A stretch of 64,000 nt of DNA from Diadophis punctatus similis (lineage: Eukaryota > Chordata > Lepidosauria > Squamata > Dipsadidae). The DNA lies in assembly GCA_023053685.1 (NCBI GenBank), contig JALIGW010000002.1, positions 39,764,720 through 39,828,719 of the forward strand. The letters are read 5' to 3'. Both the position numbers and the translations under genes were made by a program. Shown here one piece after another: positions 33,481-46,041 of this stretch. Each line of letters begins with the position of its first letter. Position 1 is the stretch's first letter. The notes under the pieces are model-generated. The model was not told the DNA's origin and did no database searches. It worked only from the letters and a program-made list of their open reading frames with translations.

Positions 33481-34904
33481 GATAAAAACACTATCCAGAT
33501 TAAATAAACATTTTTCTGCAGAAATTCTATTCGTTTTAAATTGAATGTAAACAAAAAAATGCTATTCAGATCTCTTTAGTTAACATGTGAATCAGGCCCA
33601 TGCATGCAATAACAATGAGAAGAGAACCTTGTACACGTCCTTTGCAATGCATTTGTGTATCTATTTGGATATCAGTACCTGAATAACTTTGTGTTATTCA
33701 GTCTATTAATGTATTAATCACACACAATACAAGTATAGGCGCTATATGTATTACAGTATAAAAAGAGAAGTGAGAGAGTACCTGGCAAGGATCTGAGCCA
33801 GGCTGCATCAAAGTTTCCAATTTGAGAAGATAAAGGAAACAATTAATTAGAGTCTGTACTGTAATTAAACTAGGACCACAAATCATATTGTATTGCTGTG
33901 CCCTGATGCAACATATTTTCCGCAAATCTGTAGCTCATTAATGAGACTGACATCTGCAAAGTTATCAGTACTACTATAAGTTACTCTTTTAACTTTCTGT
34001 TTCCTATTATTTTCCCTTATTCTGACACCAACACCCCAATTATCTTTCCAAGATCCAAAATTGTCCCTTTGCCTGGTGAATCTTTCATTTGTTCATGTGG
34101 TGCTCTTTCTATCTCTCATTTCTCTTTTTGACCCCGAGAGAGAGAGAGAAGGTTAATGTTTCCATAACCTAGATTCTCTGTTGAGATTAGTTCTTGTGTA
34201 ACCATGTCTTTTGAAAATAACACACCTATAATTCTCTTTGTGAAACTGTTAGAGTTCATTTCTAAAGCTTAGCTGTCTTTCATTCTCACAAATATCTGTC
34301 TCCATGGACAGATCCATATGACAAAAGAGCATTTCTTTGGGCCATTAGAAAATAGGAAGTTGTATTTTTGACTGGAAACTGTATTTTTGAAAGAGAACAA
34401 GAAATTAGCAGCACACATAAAAATGTTTCAATGAATGAAGGCACAGCTGTGTAAATTGAAAGTACAAAATACCTGATTAATTTAAACCATAAAACAGTAA
34501 ATATTTAAGATACTCTTCATAAAAACTTATTCCTGGCGACCACATGGACACATCCAAGCCATTTTCCTGGCATCGGTATGGAAACAGTTTGTCAATGACT
34601 TCTTCTTGGATGTTGTTTTGACTTCCCACTGTACTGTCCATTTCTAGAAAAGCATCACTTATAAGAATAGAAAACAAATACTTTACCTTGAGCCTACTGT
34701 ACATTTATGCTAGCCTTCGGAAGTGTTAAAATCAAATGGTCCTATTTCTGCCACATTGTGTAGGATAATATTGGGAACCATTAATTTCCCAACAACATAT
34801 TGTTCCTCATAATAATGAACCCAGCTCATAAATGCCAACAAGGTTTCAGCTAAAAAGAAATATTAGGATAGTTGGGAAAATCTTGAGACTTCCTGAAATA
34901 CTGA
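33481..34904. other. Unassigned DNA
   Basis: No gene or repeat family is recognised. A (GA)n tract lies near 34,136-34,150. Confidence 0.35.
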
Positions 34905-34997
34905 GTCCAGAATGGAAGACCTCCAAGGACCCTTCCAACTCTGTTGTTGTTTTCCATCCATCAGTTGACTAAGGAAGGATATTTGCCACTTTAAATT

Positions 34998-35335
34998 TAT
35001 AACAGAATAGCACAGTTGGAAGGGACCTTGGAGGTCTTCTATTCCAACCCCCTGCTCAAGCAGGAGACCCTATATATCATTCCAGGCAAGTCTCTTCTTA
35101 AAAGCCTTCGATGATGGAGCACTTGCAACTTCTGAAGGCAAGCCATTCCACTGGTTAATTGTTCTTATTGTTAGGACAATTGTTATTGTTATTGCTGCTT
35201 AATTCTAGGTTGCTTCTCTCCTTGATTAGTTTCCATCCATTGTTTCATGTCTTGCCTTCTGCTGCTTTGGAAATAGGTTGACTCCCTCTTCTTTGTGACA
35301 ACCCTTCAAATATTGGAACATTGCTATATATGCAG
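34998..35335 (-). mobile_element. CR1 3' fragment, minus strand (with plus-strand stub at 34,913-34,955)
   Basis: 'acagttggaagggacc', 'ccaaccccctgctcaag' and 'gcttctctccttgattag' are the CR1 3' end in reverse. A 40-bp plus-strand stub ('agacctccaaggaccc') lies just upstream, so two CR1 ends face each other. Confidence 0.85.
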
Positions 35336-35589
35336 TGACTTGAAAATCAGGCTTAGCTCTAGTCATGCTGAACAGATTTGACAACTATCTAATATTTGCT
35401 AACAGAAATGCAACAATAACTGTTCACTATTTATTTTCTCCATTTCCCCCTCTTTCCTCTTATTGATCAATAAGCATTACAATTGGCAAGGGGACAATCT
35501 GGCAGTTTCGCTGACCTAGAACTCTCATCAAGACACCAACTATCATGGTCAATAGCTGTAAATGGTAAGGTGATATCCTTAGCCTAAGG

Positions 35590-35801
35590 CAGTGATGGTT
35601 AACCTTTTCAGTGCCGAGTACTGAAACTGAAGCACGCACGTGCACTGGAGCGCCGGAACCTGTGCATGCGTGCGACGGCCAACTGCTCTTCCGGGTTCCA
35701 TCACACGCATGCATGCCGGACAGCTGGTCCAGCGTGCATATGCACCGGTCAGCTACTCTCTTCCGGGTTCCGGCACTCGTGCCATAGGTTCACCATCACG
35801 G
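35590..35801. mobile_element. hAT-like element, 'gtgatgg' family
   Basis: 212 bp from 'cagtgatggttaacc' to 'ggttcaccatcacgg', flanked by 'gcctaagg' and 'gcctaaga' (7 of 8). CpG-rich inside, and related to 3,207-3,614. Confidence 0.82.
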
Positions 35802-35848
35802 GCCTAAGAATTGTTGAAATATGTCTAAAATAGCTAGAATAGATATAT

Positions 35849-36004
35849 AGGATAGGATAGGATAGGATAGGATGGGTTGGGTTAGGGTTAGGGTTAGGGT
35901 TAGGGTTAGGGTTAGGGTTAGGGTTAGGGTTAGGGTTAGGGTTAGGGTTAGGGTTAGGGTTAGGGTTAGGGTTAGGGTTAGGGTTAGGGTTAGGGTTAGG
36001 GTTA
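35849..36004 (+). repeat. Interstitial telomeric repeat (TTAGGG)n with adjoining (GGATA)n
   Basis: A GGATA array (35,849-35,872) passes through 'gggttggg' into about 20 perfect tandem TTAGGG units (35,882-36,004). This is the vertebrate telomere hexamer. It is flanked on both sides by ordinary interspersed DNA, so it is interstitial and not a chromosome end. The frames on both strands (VRVRV, TLTLT) are translated repeat. Confidence 0.97.
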
Positions 36005-36049
36005 TGGAGAGAGGGAGGGAGGGGGAGGGGAGGGAGAGGGAGAGGGAAT
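36005..36049 (+). repeat. G/A-rich tract after the telomeric array
   Basis: About 45 bp of GAGGG/GGGAG, purine only. With the preceding array it makes a 200-bp strand-asymmetric G-rich block with G-quadruplex potential. Confidence 0.85.
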
Positions 36050-37400
36050 ACATTTATGAGAGAAATTTTGCTGGCTTATTTCATGATCTTAGTAATTTTA
36101 CAATTTTTTTACCTACTCTAGTGTCATTTGGTATTGCCAAATTTCTAAATAAAACTTATTTTCTTTCACTACTGTAATGTCCACCAATGTATATTCTATG
36201 TTTATTTATTTGTTTGTTTGTCCATTTTTCCCTGTCTGCAACCATTAAATCTTTAATTTCATCCTCCACTATCTGGTTCACTCTCAATAAATCACAATCA
36301 CCATTACCCTTGCTAAATACAACAATCTGTGCCCTCTTTTTAATGTAGTACATGATTTATTATAATATGTTTTCAGATCTTGCAGTCTAAAGCATCTAAT
36401 TCTACTTGTGTCCAATCAACCCTATTGTGTTCTGTACAGTTTTCAAGGGCAACTCAATTATTAAAGGCTTTTATTATATTACAATTATTCACATTCGATT
36501 TTAAAACATTTCTAACTTGTTTTACATACTAAGTGCTGATTTTCTTTTTTACTTGGACATGGAAAATGTTATTTACTTTTTAAAACATCCCAAATACTTA
36601 TAACTTTCCTCTGCTACTATCGTCTCTTAGTTACAATTCCATCTAGGTATTCAATTTTTCCTTTTTTTTAATAGACAGTGCAGCATAATTATCCAATTCA
36701 AATTCTATTTTGTCACTAACAATCTGAAAGTGATTGCGTTTCTCAATATGATTTTAAATATACAACAAATGTAAATCAATTATGAAACATTTGCCCATTG
36801 CTTGAATAATTCATTGCCTATTGTTCAAAATCTATGTTAGTGAGATTACAGCCATGTTAAAAAGCAATAGGAATAGTTGCTTTGAAAATTTTCTCTTCTA
36901 ATTTTGATTTCTCCAGTTCTTCTGTATTTGTATCAATGCTATTTTCCATTGTATTATTTAAAAGAGTTATACATTTTTTATTAATTCTAAATTTTCCAAA
37001 TATTGTTAAATCCAGCTCTAGGGTAGTGAATCTAATGGTCTTTTGTAATTCAGTTAGAACACATAAAGACATGCTTTATAGAGTTTTAAATATTTTTTTA
37101 CCAATCAAAAGTTGGTGTTCTGTACCTTTCTTTTTTTAAAAAATATCCTTTTTGACTTATTATTGCCATCATTAATATCTTCTGCACATATAGCTATTAC
37201 ATGTTACAAATAAAAATGAATATCTGACTGCCCTATTACTTCTGGAATACTCTATAAATGGAAAGGAAGATAGCAAAGTAAGACTAGAAACAAAACATGG
37301 TTAAGATCAGAAAAAGTGGAACTAGCTTAGAATACTGTTGGTAGAATATGTTCTACAACTAATCCGCAAGAGATATCCTACCTTCCCCTTTCCTATATAA
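36050..37400. other. AT-rich unassigned DNA
   Basis: Minus-strand frames at 36,156-36,353 and 36,857-37,072 are Lys/Glu-rich and could be worn LINE coding sequence, but no motif supports a name. Confidence 0.3.
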
Positions 37401-37402
37401 CT

Positions 37403-37534
37403 CGGGTGTCAAACTCATGGTATCACATTGCTGTCACGTGACATTTCATGACATTTTCCCCATTTGCGGAGCTGGGGTGGGCATAACCTGCGTGTGACGC
37501 ATCCGGCCCGCAGGCCATCAGTTTGATACCCCCG
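37403..37534. mobile_element. hAT-like MITE, 'gtcaaac' family
   Basis: 'tcgggtgtcaaactcatgg' to 'cagtttgatacccccg', with the shared core 'gtcacgtgac' and 'gcatccggcccgcaggcc'. Flanks 'ctatataac' and 'ctatgaac' are similar but not a clean duplication. Confidence 0.75.
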
Positions 37535-37583
37535 CTATGAACTTATTAAGTGAATTAGTTCCTAGAGTTCAGTGAATCAAAGC

Positions 37584-38017
37584 CAGAGGTGGGTTCCTGC
37601 TGGAGCTGTCCGGTACGGAGCTCCGGTAGGGAGCGGCCGATTGCGCAATTTGCGTGTGACTGCTCCATAGCCCTCTCCGCCGGTCTGGCGCGCACATCGC
37701 CATCTTTTTCGGTGAATTTTTGGCCAATTTTGCTTCTGCACATGCGCAAAAGCAAAATCTCTCTGAAATCTCGCGAGGGGACGTGCGTGTGTGTGAGATT
37801 TCAGTGAGATTTTGCTTCTGCACATGCGCGGAAGCAAAATCGCACCAAAATCTCGCCCGTGCACATGTCCCCTCTTGAGATTTCGGTGAGATTTTGCTTC
37901 CGCGAATGTGCAGAAGCAAAATCGCACGAGGGAGCGCGCACATGTAGCGAGCGTGCGCACATCCGAATCGTGGAGATGCACGCGCACCGGCACCAGTAAG
38001 TAAGCAACCCGCCCCTG
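37584..38017. mobile_element. hAT-like element, 'gtgggttc' family
   Basis: 434 bp from 'cagaggtgggttcc' to 'aacccgcccctg', flanked by 'atcaaagc' and 'atcaaggc' (7 of 8). Inside, 'gagattttgcttctgcac' and 'cttctgcacatgcg' recur several times as direct and inverted copies. Confidence 0.87.
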
Positions 38018-38025
38018 ATCAAGGC

Positions 38026-40359
38026 TAAGTAATTATTTCACACATCTCTACTTTTCATAGAAATAGACTGTTATCTGCCACATCCACTGCTTTTCTTAGC
38101 TGGCCATTGATTCATGGCCCACATCTTTAGCAGGTAAAAAGCATCTTTCTTTTTTTATTTTTTTAGCATGAATCATTTATGTTGTCCTCCACCATTAGAG
38201 TCTTCTCCAGAGTCAGGTCTTTGCATAATTTCACACTACAAATCACCAGGCTCAAATTATCCAACTTCAGACATAATACGTCTAAAGTACGATAATTTGA
38301 GCTTGGTCATGTATAGCTCGAGTGAGCTCTTTTGGCTCATTTGTGAAAACTCTGGGTTGATTTATTCAATGATCCATCTGTTTGTTTTCTTGGACACCCG
38401 TGATATTCTCAAAACTTTTCTGCAACTCAAAAGCCTCAATAGTCTTTATAGCCCCCTTCTTCAAAGTTCATAATATAGTGAATTCATAATTTTAAATGGT
38501 TTGAAATCCTCAATACGACAGAATGCTAAAGTGTGGGTAAAACTGTGGCTCCATTTGATGTGCAGACAGTGAATATATTTAAGAATTACTTTAATTTACT
38601 ACATCCAATTTTCTGTTTTGTTGTACCTTTCAGTTTAAATTGCTTTTTTAAAACTGCAAATTATTCAACGTCATTTAACACATTGTTCCTTTTGTTTTCT
38701 CCAATGGCATAACATGCTGTTTTTTAAAATGTCACATAGATAAAGGTTTTGCATAACGTTATTTATCTCTACAGCATTATCAATTTGATATTGCCTGTTC
38801 AAGCCCCTTCTTATTTAGAATGCCATTGTTTCCAGCTACCATTTAATTCTATAAATATCACAAATTATACAGATTAGCACAAACCTTTTATTCTTAAATA
38901 TTCTGATAGTTCAACTCATGTTTTTATTAGAAAAGTATGTTTTGCAACTTGCACAATAAACCACATCAAGATATACAGTGCTGCTTTTATATGAATATGG
39001 GCCTTTCCATACACACAACTGGCAATTATAATGCATTCTGTATATTTCCTACATGATGTATGATGAAGGAAGAGGTGGAAGGCATCCTGTAAAATCCCAT
39101 GCTTGAAATACTACAAGCTCCCATTCAACTTAGAAACATGCCACATTTTGAAGAATGCCCTTAGTGCATAATCATATTATTTTTAACACTAAAATAGACA
39201 TACAGTGAAGGAGTCATGTTAGCGTTTTGAATACCCACATTGATTCCAACCATAAACGGCCAAGGAATTAAGAGTTCCAGATCCCCATTGTTGATTTAGC
39301 AATTGTTCACAGCATCAGAATGCAGTATTCACACCACATCTCATTGCTACTCATCAGACTGTAACTTTCAAAATGAAAAAAGCAATAGTAGACCTAGCCC
39401 ACATATTTGTTTCCATTCATTATGTACACTTTCAGCAATATGTGAAATAGACACAATCACTTGGCAAGTAAGTCAATTACTATGAGACAAATTACCAAGT
39501 ACTTTATACTCAATATATTTATTGCTCCAATATTAATACTCCTCAATCATCTTGTCACAAATATAATCAAGACAGTATACAAAATACACATACACACAAA
39601 CATATTTAAAAACTTTATTGAAACAGTGGTAAATCCATTAATACACATATTGCTATCAGCATCAAATAAAGTCAGGATAATGATCTTTTTCCCTGACCAA
39701 AAATAATATTCAGGATATTCAGGATAATCCAATGGTCTAGGAACATCCAAATTACACAATCCTGCACCATTAAAATGAATACAATTTATTTTGGTCATTT
39801 TCTCCCCAAAGTGATTTGCAAAGTGAAATGTCAAAATGAATAAACATTCAGATTGATAAGAAATGTATTCTGAATTTACTGCAAATTTTACAATTATACA
39901 AACATTTGCTGCTCCAAAAATAAGTGAGAAAACTGTTAACCAACAAAATAAGAAAGTAATGAAAGTACTTGGATTTCTAAGTTAGAACTGAACTACTGAA
40001 CACTGTAATGGTACATTGTAGTTCTTTAATGCATTGTTGTCATGAATATGAGGAAATAAGCTATTTAGGATATTATAGTTATTCTATCAATCTCTGTCCA
40101 GATAAAAGTTCTCACACATCCACTTGTATAGCTCACATATTATATATCAACTACATGACAAATTATCTGTATAACTAAAAAAGAATATATCTATTTTGAT
40201 CATTGATTTTGTACACTTGACTTTTATGCATTCCAGCTCCAAAAAAGAAGTCAATTTTCATTGCCAAATTACTAATCTCAAAACCTGGTTCATCATCCAT
40301 TGCCCTTTTGGGACCCTATTAAGATCATAGTCTTTTTTTACTTTACACCTTTAAAGCCC
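38026..40359. other. Unassigned DNA
   Basis: More than 2.3 kb with no recognised repeat or gene. Frames are short and without domains. This is the longest stretch of apparently unique sequence in the window. Confidence 0.4.
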
Positions 40360-41010
40360 AATATGGCACCATGTGCAAGATCACCTTTCCCTAAGGACAT
40401 TTACCTGCCTTAGCATGTCAAATAAGGTGGGCACACTCTTAGTTCCTTCTCCTAAATATTGCCATCTGATGAGAGCTAGGAAGCATGACTTTTCTATAGC
40501 TTTTCTATAGCAACCCTTGCAGGGGTGGGTTCTACTTACCTTCCCCACCGGTACGCATTGCGATGGAAATGCAATGCGCAGAGGGTTTTTTTTTTTCAAT
40601 CTGCGGTGACTGGAGGACCAGTTCAGGAGCGTGGACCACCAGTCATCGCTGCTGGTTCGGCGAGCGGCACCGAATTTCCACTACCGGTTCTAAAGAACTG
40701 GTCAGAACCGGCAGTAACCTCTGAACCCTTGCCATATGGAACACTCTGCCCCTGGAAGTTCAGCAGGCCTCCACCTGTTAGTCTTCCATAAGGCTTTGAA
40801 GACCCAACTTTTTCCCAAAGCGCAGGGACATTAGATGATAGAACATTGCCACTAATTGATGCCAGGTTTTTGTTGTTTGTAATGTTTTAAATGGTTGAGT
40901 TTTATTGTTTTTAAAATGATTTTGAATGGATTCTTTTTTAATTTTTGATTGAGAACCCTGAGTTAGTTGAAAGATGGATGGTTATATAAATATTTTAAAT
41001 AAATAAAATT
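40360..41010 (+). mobile_element. Old L2/CR1-like LINE 3' end split by a hAT element
   Basis: After the hAT insertion, 'atatggaacactctgcccc' encodes 'IWNTLPLEV', the WN(S/T)LP motif that ends many L2/CR1-type ORF2 proteins, followed by a 3' region ending in AAATAAATAAA. The upstream half lies before 40,519. Confidence 0.5.
40520..40723. mobile_element. hAT-like MITE with perfect target duplication
   Basis: 204 bp from 'caggggtgggttct' to 'ggcagtaacctctg', flanked by perfect 'aacccttg' duplications (40,512-40,519 and 40,724-40,731). It interrupts the older LINE end. Confidence 0.9.
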
Positions 41011-41110
41011 CATTCAGTCAATCAATTTCTATTACCCCCCCCCCCAATCTTAGCCTAGGGGCTTTGATATAGAAAACAATTCTAAAACTATAAAACAGTT
41101 AAAGCAATTA

Positions 41111-41552
41111 AAAACAATTAAAACAATAAATAATTGGTATTTATTAGGAGAAAGCCCACTACTGTACATCAAATTAGTGGTGTTATTGTCTTAATATGCT
41201 ACCTACCTACCAACCGGACAAATGTAACTATTTATGAATACTTCATAGCCTAATTAACTGCAACATAATTTGTCTGGTTATTATTTGTTTTTGCCATCCG
41301 CAATGCATGTGAACATCAGTTCCACAGTATGATTATAAATTGTGTAGAAAATCCTATAAACCATTACCTGGAGGCCTCCTTTTAGTTCTCTTTGGGAAGT
41401 AAAAAAGAAAGACAGTATGGAATGGCACCTTTAGTTATGCTGTCTTGACAAAGACCTTGGTGGCTTTTTGGGTGGAATCTGGAAATAAGGCATGATAAAG
41501 AAAATTATCCAAATGGACATGCCTAATATATAACCAGGAAATATAAAAATAT
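41111..41552. other. Unassigned DNA
   Basis: Nothing recognisable is seen. A C-run lies just upstream near 41,034-41,045. Confidence 0.35.
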
Positions 41553-41790
41553 AGAAATAACAGAGTTGGAAGGGACTTTAGAGGTCTTCTAGTCCAACCC
41601 CCTGCTTAGGCAGGAAACCCTACACCACTTCAGACAAATGGTTATCCAACATTGTGTTGGAGCTTTTACAACTTCTGGAGGTAAGCTGTTCCACTGATTA
41701 ATTGTTCTAACCATCAGGAAATTTCTCCTTAGTTCTAAGTTGCTTCTCTCCTTGATTAGTTTCCACCCATTGCTTCTTGTTCATGCATAT
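41553..41790 (-). mobile_element. CR1 3' fragment, minus strand
   Basis: 'aacagagttggaagggac', 'ccaaccccctgcttagg' and 'ttccacccattgcttcttg' read as CR1 3' end in reverse. Confidence 0.88.
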
Positions 41791-41879
41791 CAAATTGATT
41801 TATTGATAAAAATTATCAATAGAAAGTAAAAATAGAATATATGCTTACAATCTTTCATATACATCTTTTGCTGATACAT

Positions 41880-42840
41880 TTGTCACAGAGACATTTATGA
41901 AATAGTACATAATTTGGTTGAATATAAACTGGTTTTATTTGCAGATGATATTCTTCTGTTTACTTATAAACCTCACTCTATTATTACAGTGTTAATGCAA
42001 ATTATAGATGGCTTTAGAAGAATAGCAGGATATTTTATTAACTGATCCAAATCACAGTTCATGCTAAGAGGTGAAATTCTGATTCTTATCCATTTCAGCA
42101 AAATCCATTCTGTATTTGTATCTAATCTACTAAATATTTAGGTATAAGTACAGTATATTGAAAGTTTTAAGTTAGTCAGCAATATATAATATAAATAAAA
42201 TATATAAAGAAACTTCTTCAGATACGGATAGATGGCAGTCATTAAATCTTAGCCTTTGGGGCAAAGTGAATGCTCTAAAAATGAACAGTATTCCCAGATT
42301 AATTTACATTATGAGAGGATTCATGTTCAAATATTTGGATTTTTTTCCCAGAAAATAAACTGTTTGTTTAGAATTCTTTATGAAGTTATTTGATTCCAAG
42401 AACATCAGGTAGAAGTGTGCTTTTACTGAATCAAATGTCACAGACAGTCTAAGAACTGGGTGTGTCTCTTTTTTTCCTGTACACAAAGTCAGAGATTAGA
42501 CATCTGCATATATTTTGGACGCTAGTGCTCTCTTTTACTCACATCCCAGCTGGGTTTTATAAGTGCCTGCTTTTGAAAATAGGCACTTATGCACAGCATG
42601 ACAGCTGGCCAACAAGGAGTTTAATAATCTAAATTGGTCTAATGTTTGTCAAGATTTTATGCTTTGAATATTTGACAAAATCCTCTTTCTACATCAGACT
42701 GCCTTCTGCAAATTCTGCAAAGCTAAAAACATATCTACTGGATACTGAGCAGTTAATGACTAACTCATTTCCGTTAAATCAAGAGGCAAACAAACGCCGA
42801 TTTCTGAACAATATTTTGTCCCTCTGTTACTAGGCACTCT
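41880..42840 (+). pseudogene. L1-type ORF2 reverse transcriptase relic
   Basis: Frame 1 from about 41,914 reads 'NLVEYKLVLFADDILLF', the L1 active-site block, then 'IIDGFRRIAGYFIN' (the L1 'F...SGYKIN' region) and 'SKSQFM' after a stop. Beyond about 42,260, 'KMNSIPRLIYIMRGF' across shifted frames matches the next L1 block. Many stops show that it is ancient. The FADD pair itself is preserved. Confidence 0.7.
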
Positions 42841-43253
42841 TAGCTTTCTTGTAATCCCAAAGTCAACTTTATAAGTGTACCTACTCCAGATTCTTGTTCC
42901 TGTTCTCTAAAAAGAATCACTCTATAGGGAATTTATTTATATTTATGCAATGTCCAAATATATTGTATATGATATTTAAGGCACCATTATATTCATCCTG
43001 TTATTGTTTTATCATGGAGCACAAGTCACAAATAAAGTGCCCATATGACTTCTTGCCATGTGCCCCCATGTTATGGGCTATCTAACGAGCTGCATGTGGG
43101 TAGAACAAGGTAAAGTCATATTCACAGGGACCATATCAGTAAAGTAAACAACAAAACATAGCCTCTGTATCTGCCTTTCTCTCTTTTGCATACATGCACA
43201 AATGCTCACTCATGTAAAAACATAGGCACCTGCAGAGCCCATGCTGTGCAATT
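42841..43253. other. Unassigned DNA
   Basis: Nothing recognisable is seen. Confidence 0.35.
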
Positions 43254-44700
43254 TTATTTATTTATTTTATTATTTATTTTTATTTGTCAAGCATATATGA
43301 TTACAAGCAAAGTATAAACAAAGTATAAACATGATTGTATGTGTGTGTGTATATATAATAGTACAAACATGATTATGAGTATAAGAGGTATGAATACAGT
43401 ATATGGGTACATTAGGACAGGAATGGTAGGCATGAATGTGCGCTTATGCATGCCCCTTACCAACCTCTTAGGAATGGGGTGAGGTCGATGGTAGATAATC
43501 TAAGGTTAAAGTTTTTGGGGTTTGCGGAAGAAACTACTGAGTCAGGTAATGTGTTCCAGGCATTGACCACTCTGTTGTTGAAGTCGAATTTTTTGCAATC
43601 AAGTTTGGAGCGGTTTACATTAAGTTTGTATCTATTGTGAGCTCGTGTATTATTGCAGTTGAAGCTGAAGTAATGATTAACAGGTAGGACATTGTGGCAG
43701 ATCATTTTGTGAGCTACACTTAGGTTAGATCGAAGGCGGCGTAGTTCTAAATTTTCAAGTCCCAAAATTTCAAGTCCGGTTTTATAAGGTATTCTGTTGC
43801 GAACAGAGGAATGTAATACTCTTCTTGTGAAATATCTCTGGACATTCTCAATTGTGTTAATATCTGATATGTAGTGTGGGTTCCAGACAGATGAACTGTA
43901 TTCAAGAATTGGTCTAGCAAATGTTTTGTATGTTCTGGTTAAGAGTAAAATGTTACCAGAGAAGAAGCTACGCAAGAGTAGTTTAACCACTCTTAATGCC
44001 TTCTTAGCTATGTTGTTGCAGTGGGCTCTGGCACTTAGATCATTAGAGATGAGTACTCCAAGGTCCTTTACTGATTGAGGATCATCAACAAGGTCATGAT
44101 CATCTAGTTTGTATTTTGTGTTCTGATTATTTTTGCCAATGTGTAAAACTGAACATTTGTTGATTGAGATTTGAAGTTGCCACTTGTTTGACTATTCAGA
44201 TACATAGTCAAGGTCTTTTTGAAGGGTTGTAGTATTGTCGGTGGTGTTGAATAGTTTTACGTCATCTGCGAAGAGGATGCAGTTACTTTGTATATTATCA
44301 CAAATGTCATTTATGTAAAGAATAAAGAGAGTAGGTCCTAAAACGCTGCCTTGGGGAACACTGCTGTTAACAGGTACAGGGTTTGATAGAGCTGTTCCTA
44401 TTTTGACCATTTGTTGTCTGTTTGACAGGAATGCAGTTATCCATTTGTGTAGGGGGCCAGAAATGCCATAAGATTTTAGTTTTAGATGTAGTTTGTCGTG
44501 TACCACGGAGTCAAAGGCTTTACAAAAGTCTATGTAAATTGCATCTATTGCTTTGCCCTGGTCGAGTTGTGTAATCCATATATTTTTACAATGTAGAAGT
44601 TGTAGATTGCAGGATAATTTTTTTCTGAAACCAAATTGTTTGTGAGAGACAAACAACTTCAAGTCACATTCTAAAAGGAACAACACTGTTGTGTCCATAC
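43254..44700 (-). mobile_element. Jockey-superfamily LINE, 5'-truncated, minus strand
   Basis: The same LINE family as the longer plus-strand copy at 58,880-62,283. The 3' end is at 43,254, next to a TTTA/ATTT-rich tail, and the copy stops near 44,700. Its 3' non-coding part ('tgcttgacaaataa' on the minus strand) corresponds to the other copy's 'tgcttgacaaaataa'. Confidence 0.88.
43457..44698 (-). pseudogene. LINE reverse transcriptase fragment
   Basis: The frame at 44,192-44,698 has 'QFGFRKKLSCNLQLL', motif A 'AIYIDFCKAFDSVVHDKL', 'VPQGSVLGPTLF' and the active site 'LFADDVKLFN'. The frame at 43,457-43,990 continues with 'KTFARPILEYSSSVWNP', 'ENVQRYFTRRVLHSS' and 'VVNAWNTLPDSVVSS'. About 200 bp between them is out of frame. 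Catalytic Asp residues are intact, but the frame break and truncation make it non-functional. Confidence 0.9.
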
Positions 44701-45352
44701 TGTATGTAGGAGCTAGAACTTGGAGGGTTATTTAAAGTAGGCAGCCATCAATTCTGTCGACAGCCCTTGAAAATGAGAAACATCAAAAACACAATAATGT
44801 CAATGAGATGAGAGTTTTCAAATTGAAAACCATGAACTTCTAATCCCTGCTGTATTTTTGCAAATTTGGGAATACGTCAACTGAATTCTTACAGATGATT
44901 TAATTGTGCTTTATAATCTATTATATAATTATGTCTTGTCATTCGTAGGTGTATTAACATGTTTTCATTTTTATCGAACACTGTGACCATGAACAAACAT
45001 TTCCAGACAGCATGAATTGTTTTGTCACATATCATTTTTTTCACATGATAATTGTGTGGGGGGGAATAGTATCCTTCAACGATGAGCTAGCTTTTTATAT
45101 TCTACATCTGCAACATCTTTCAAGCATTTTTAAATTTAAATTTATATTGAAGTATTATGAGAGAAAAAATTCAGGAGTGAGTCAATGAACACAATAATTA
45201 GAGGATAGCTTATTACTGAGTGATCACTGGAAATATGTTTCATTCTTGTCATTTGTAGAATTATTTCTAAAATTAAGCAAGAATATAGGAAATCATATTG
45301 ACTGATGGATTTTAGAATGTAATTTATTAATGTTTATGATTACTGATCGTAC
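44701..45352. other. Unassigned DNA
   Basis: Nothing recognisable is seen. Confidence 0.35.
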
Positions 45353-45394
45353 CACTCCCTCCCTCCCTCCCTCCCTCCCTCCTTCCCTCCCTCC

Positions 45395-45483
<89 letters not shown>
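45353..45483. repeat. (CCCT)n and (ATCT)n microsatellite
   Basis: About 40 bp of CCCT/CCTT followed by about 88 bp of perfect ATCT. The Pro/Tyr-rich frame is translated repeat. Confidence 0.95.
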
Positions 45484-45850
45484 ATCTTTCTGTCATGGAA
45501 GATCCATTATGAAGTAAAGCTAATTTAATTCAGTAAAACACATCAACAGGCAAGTGGATATAAGTCTGGACTTTATGTTACCATTTCAATCTATGAAATA
45601 GCTAACAACTTAATATCAATTTTTAAAAAACACAAAGAAAATGATTGACAATCTGCCAGTTTTAGGATTATACAAGTCTACTTTTAACAACTCCTGCAAT
45701 ATTCAAGCTTCCAATTCTACAATTTTATTCATATTATCAGGATTGTTAGTGGACATAGAGAGATAGAGACAGAGATGTGGGTTATAGAATAGTTCGTTCA
45801 TTTAGCAATTCAATTGAAATAAAATCATATTTTATGAATTGTATGAGACA
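45484..45850. other. Unassigned DNA
   Basis: Nothing recognisable is seen. Confidence 0.35.
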
Positions 45851-46041
45851 AGCCGGAATTTCCTGACACAACAATTAATCAGTGGGACAACTTTCCTCCA
45901 GAAGTTGTGAGTGTTCCAACACTGGAGGTTTTTATGAAGAGATTAGATAACCATTTGTCTGAAATAGTATAGGGCTTCCCGCTTGAACAGAGGGTTAGAC
46001 TAGAAGACCTACAAAGTCCTTCCAACTCTGTTATTCTGTTA
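45851..46041 (+). mobile_element. CR1 3' end fragment
   Basis: 'ccggaatttcctgaca', 'gttccaacactggagg' and 'gtccttccaactctgttat' are the terminal CR1 sequence on the plus strand. Confidence 0.88.

Noticed and set aside
35796..36177. VRVRV and TLTLT repeat proteins
   Set aside because: Translated TTAGGG array. The block is also not a chromosome end, because complex DNA lies on both sides.
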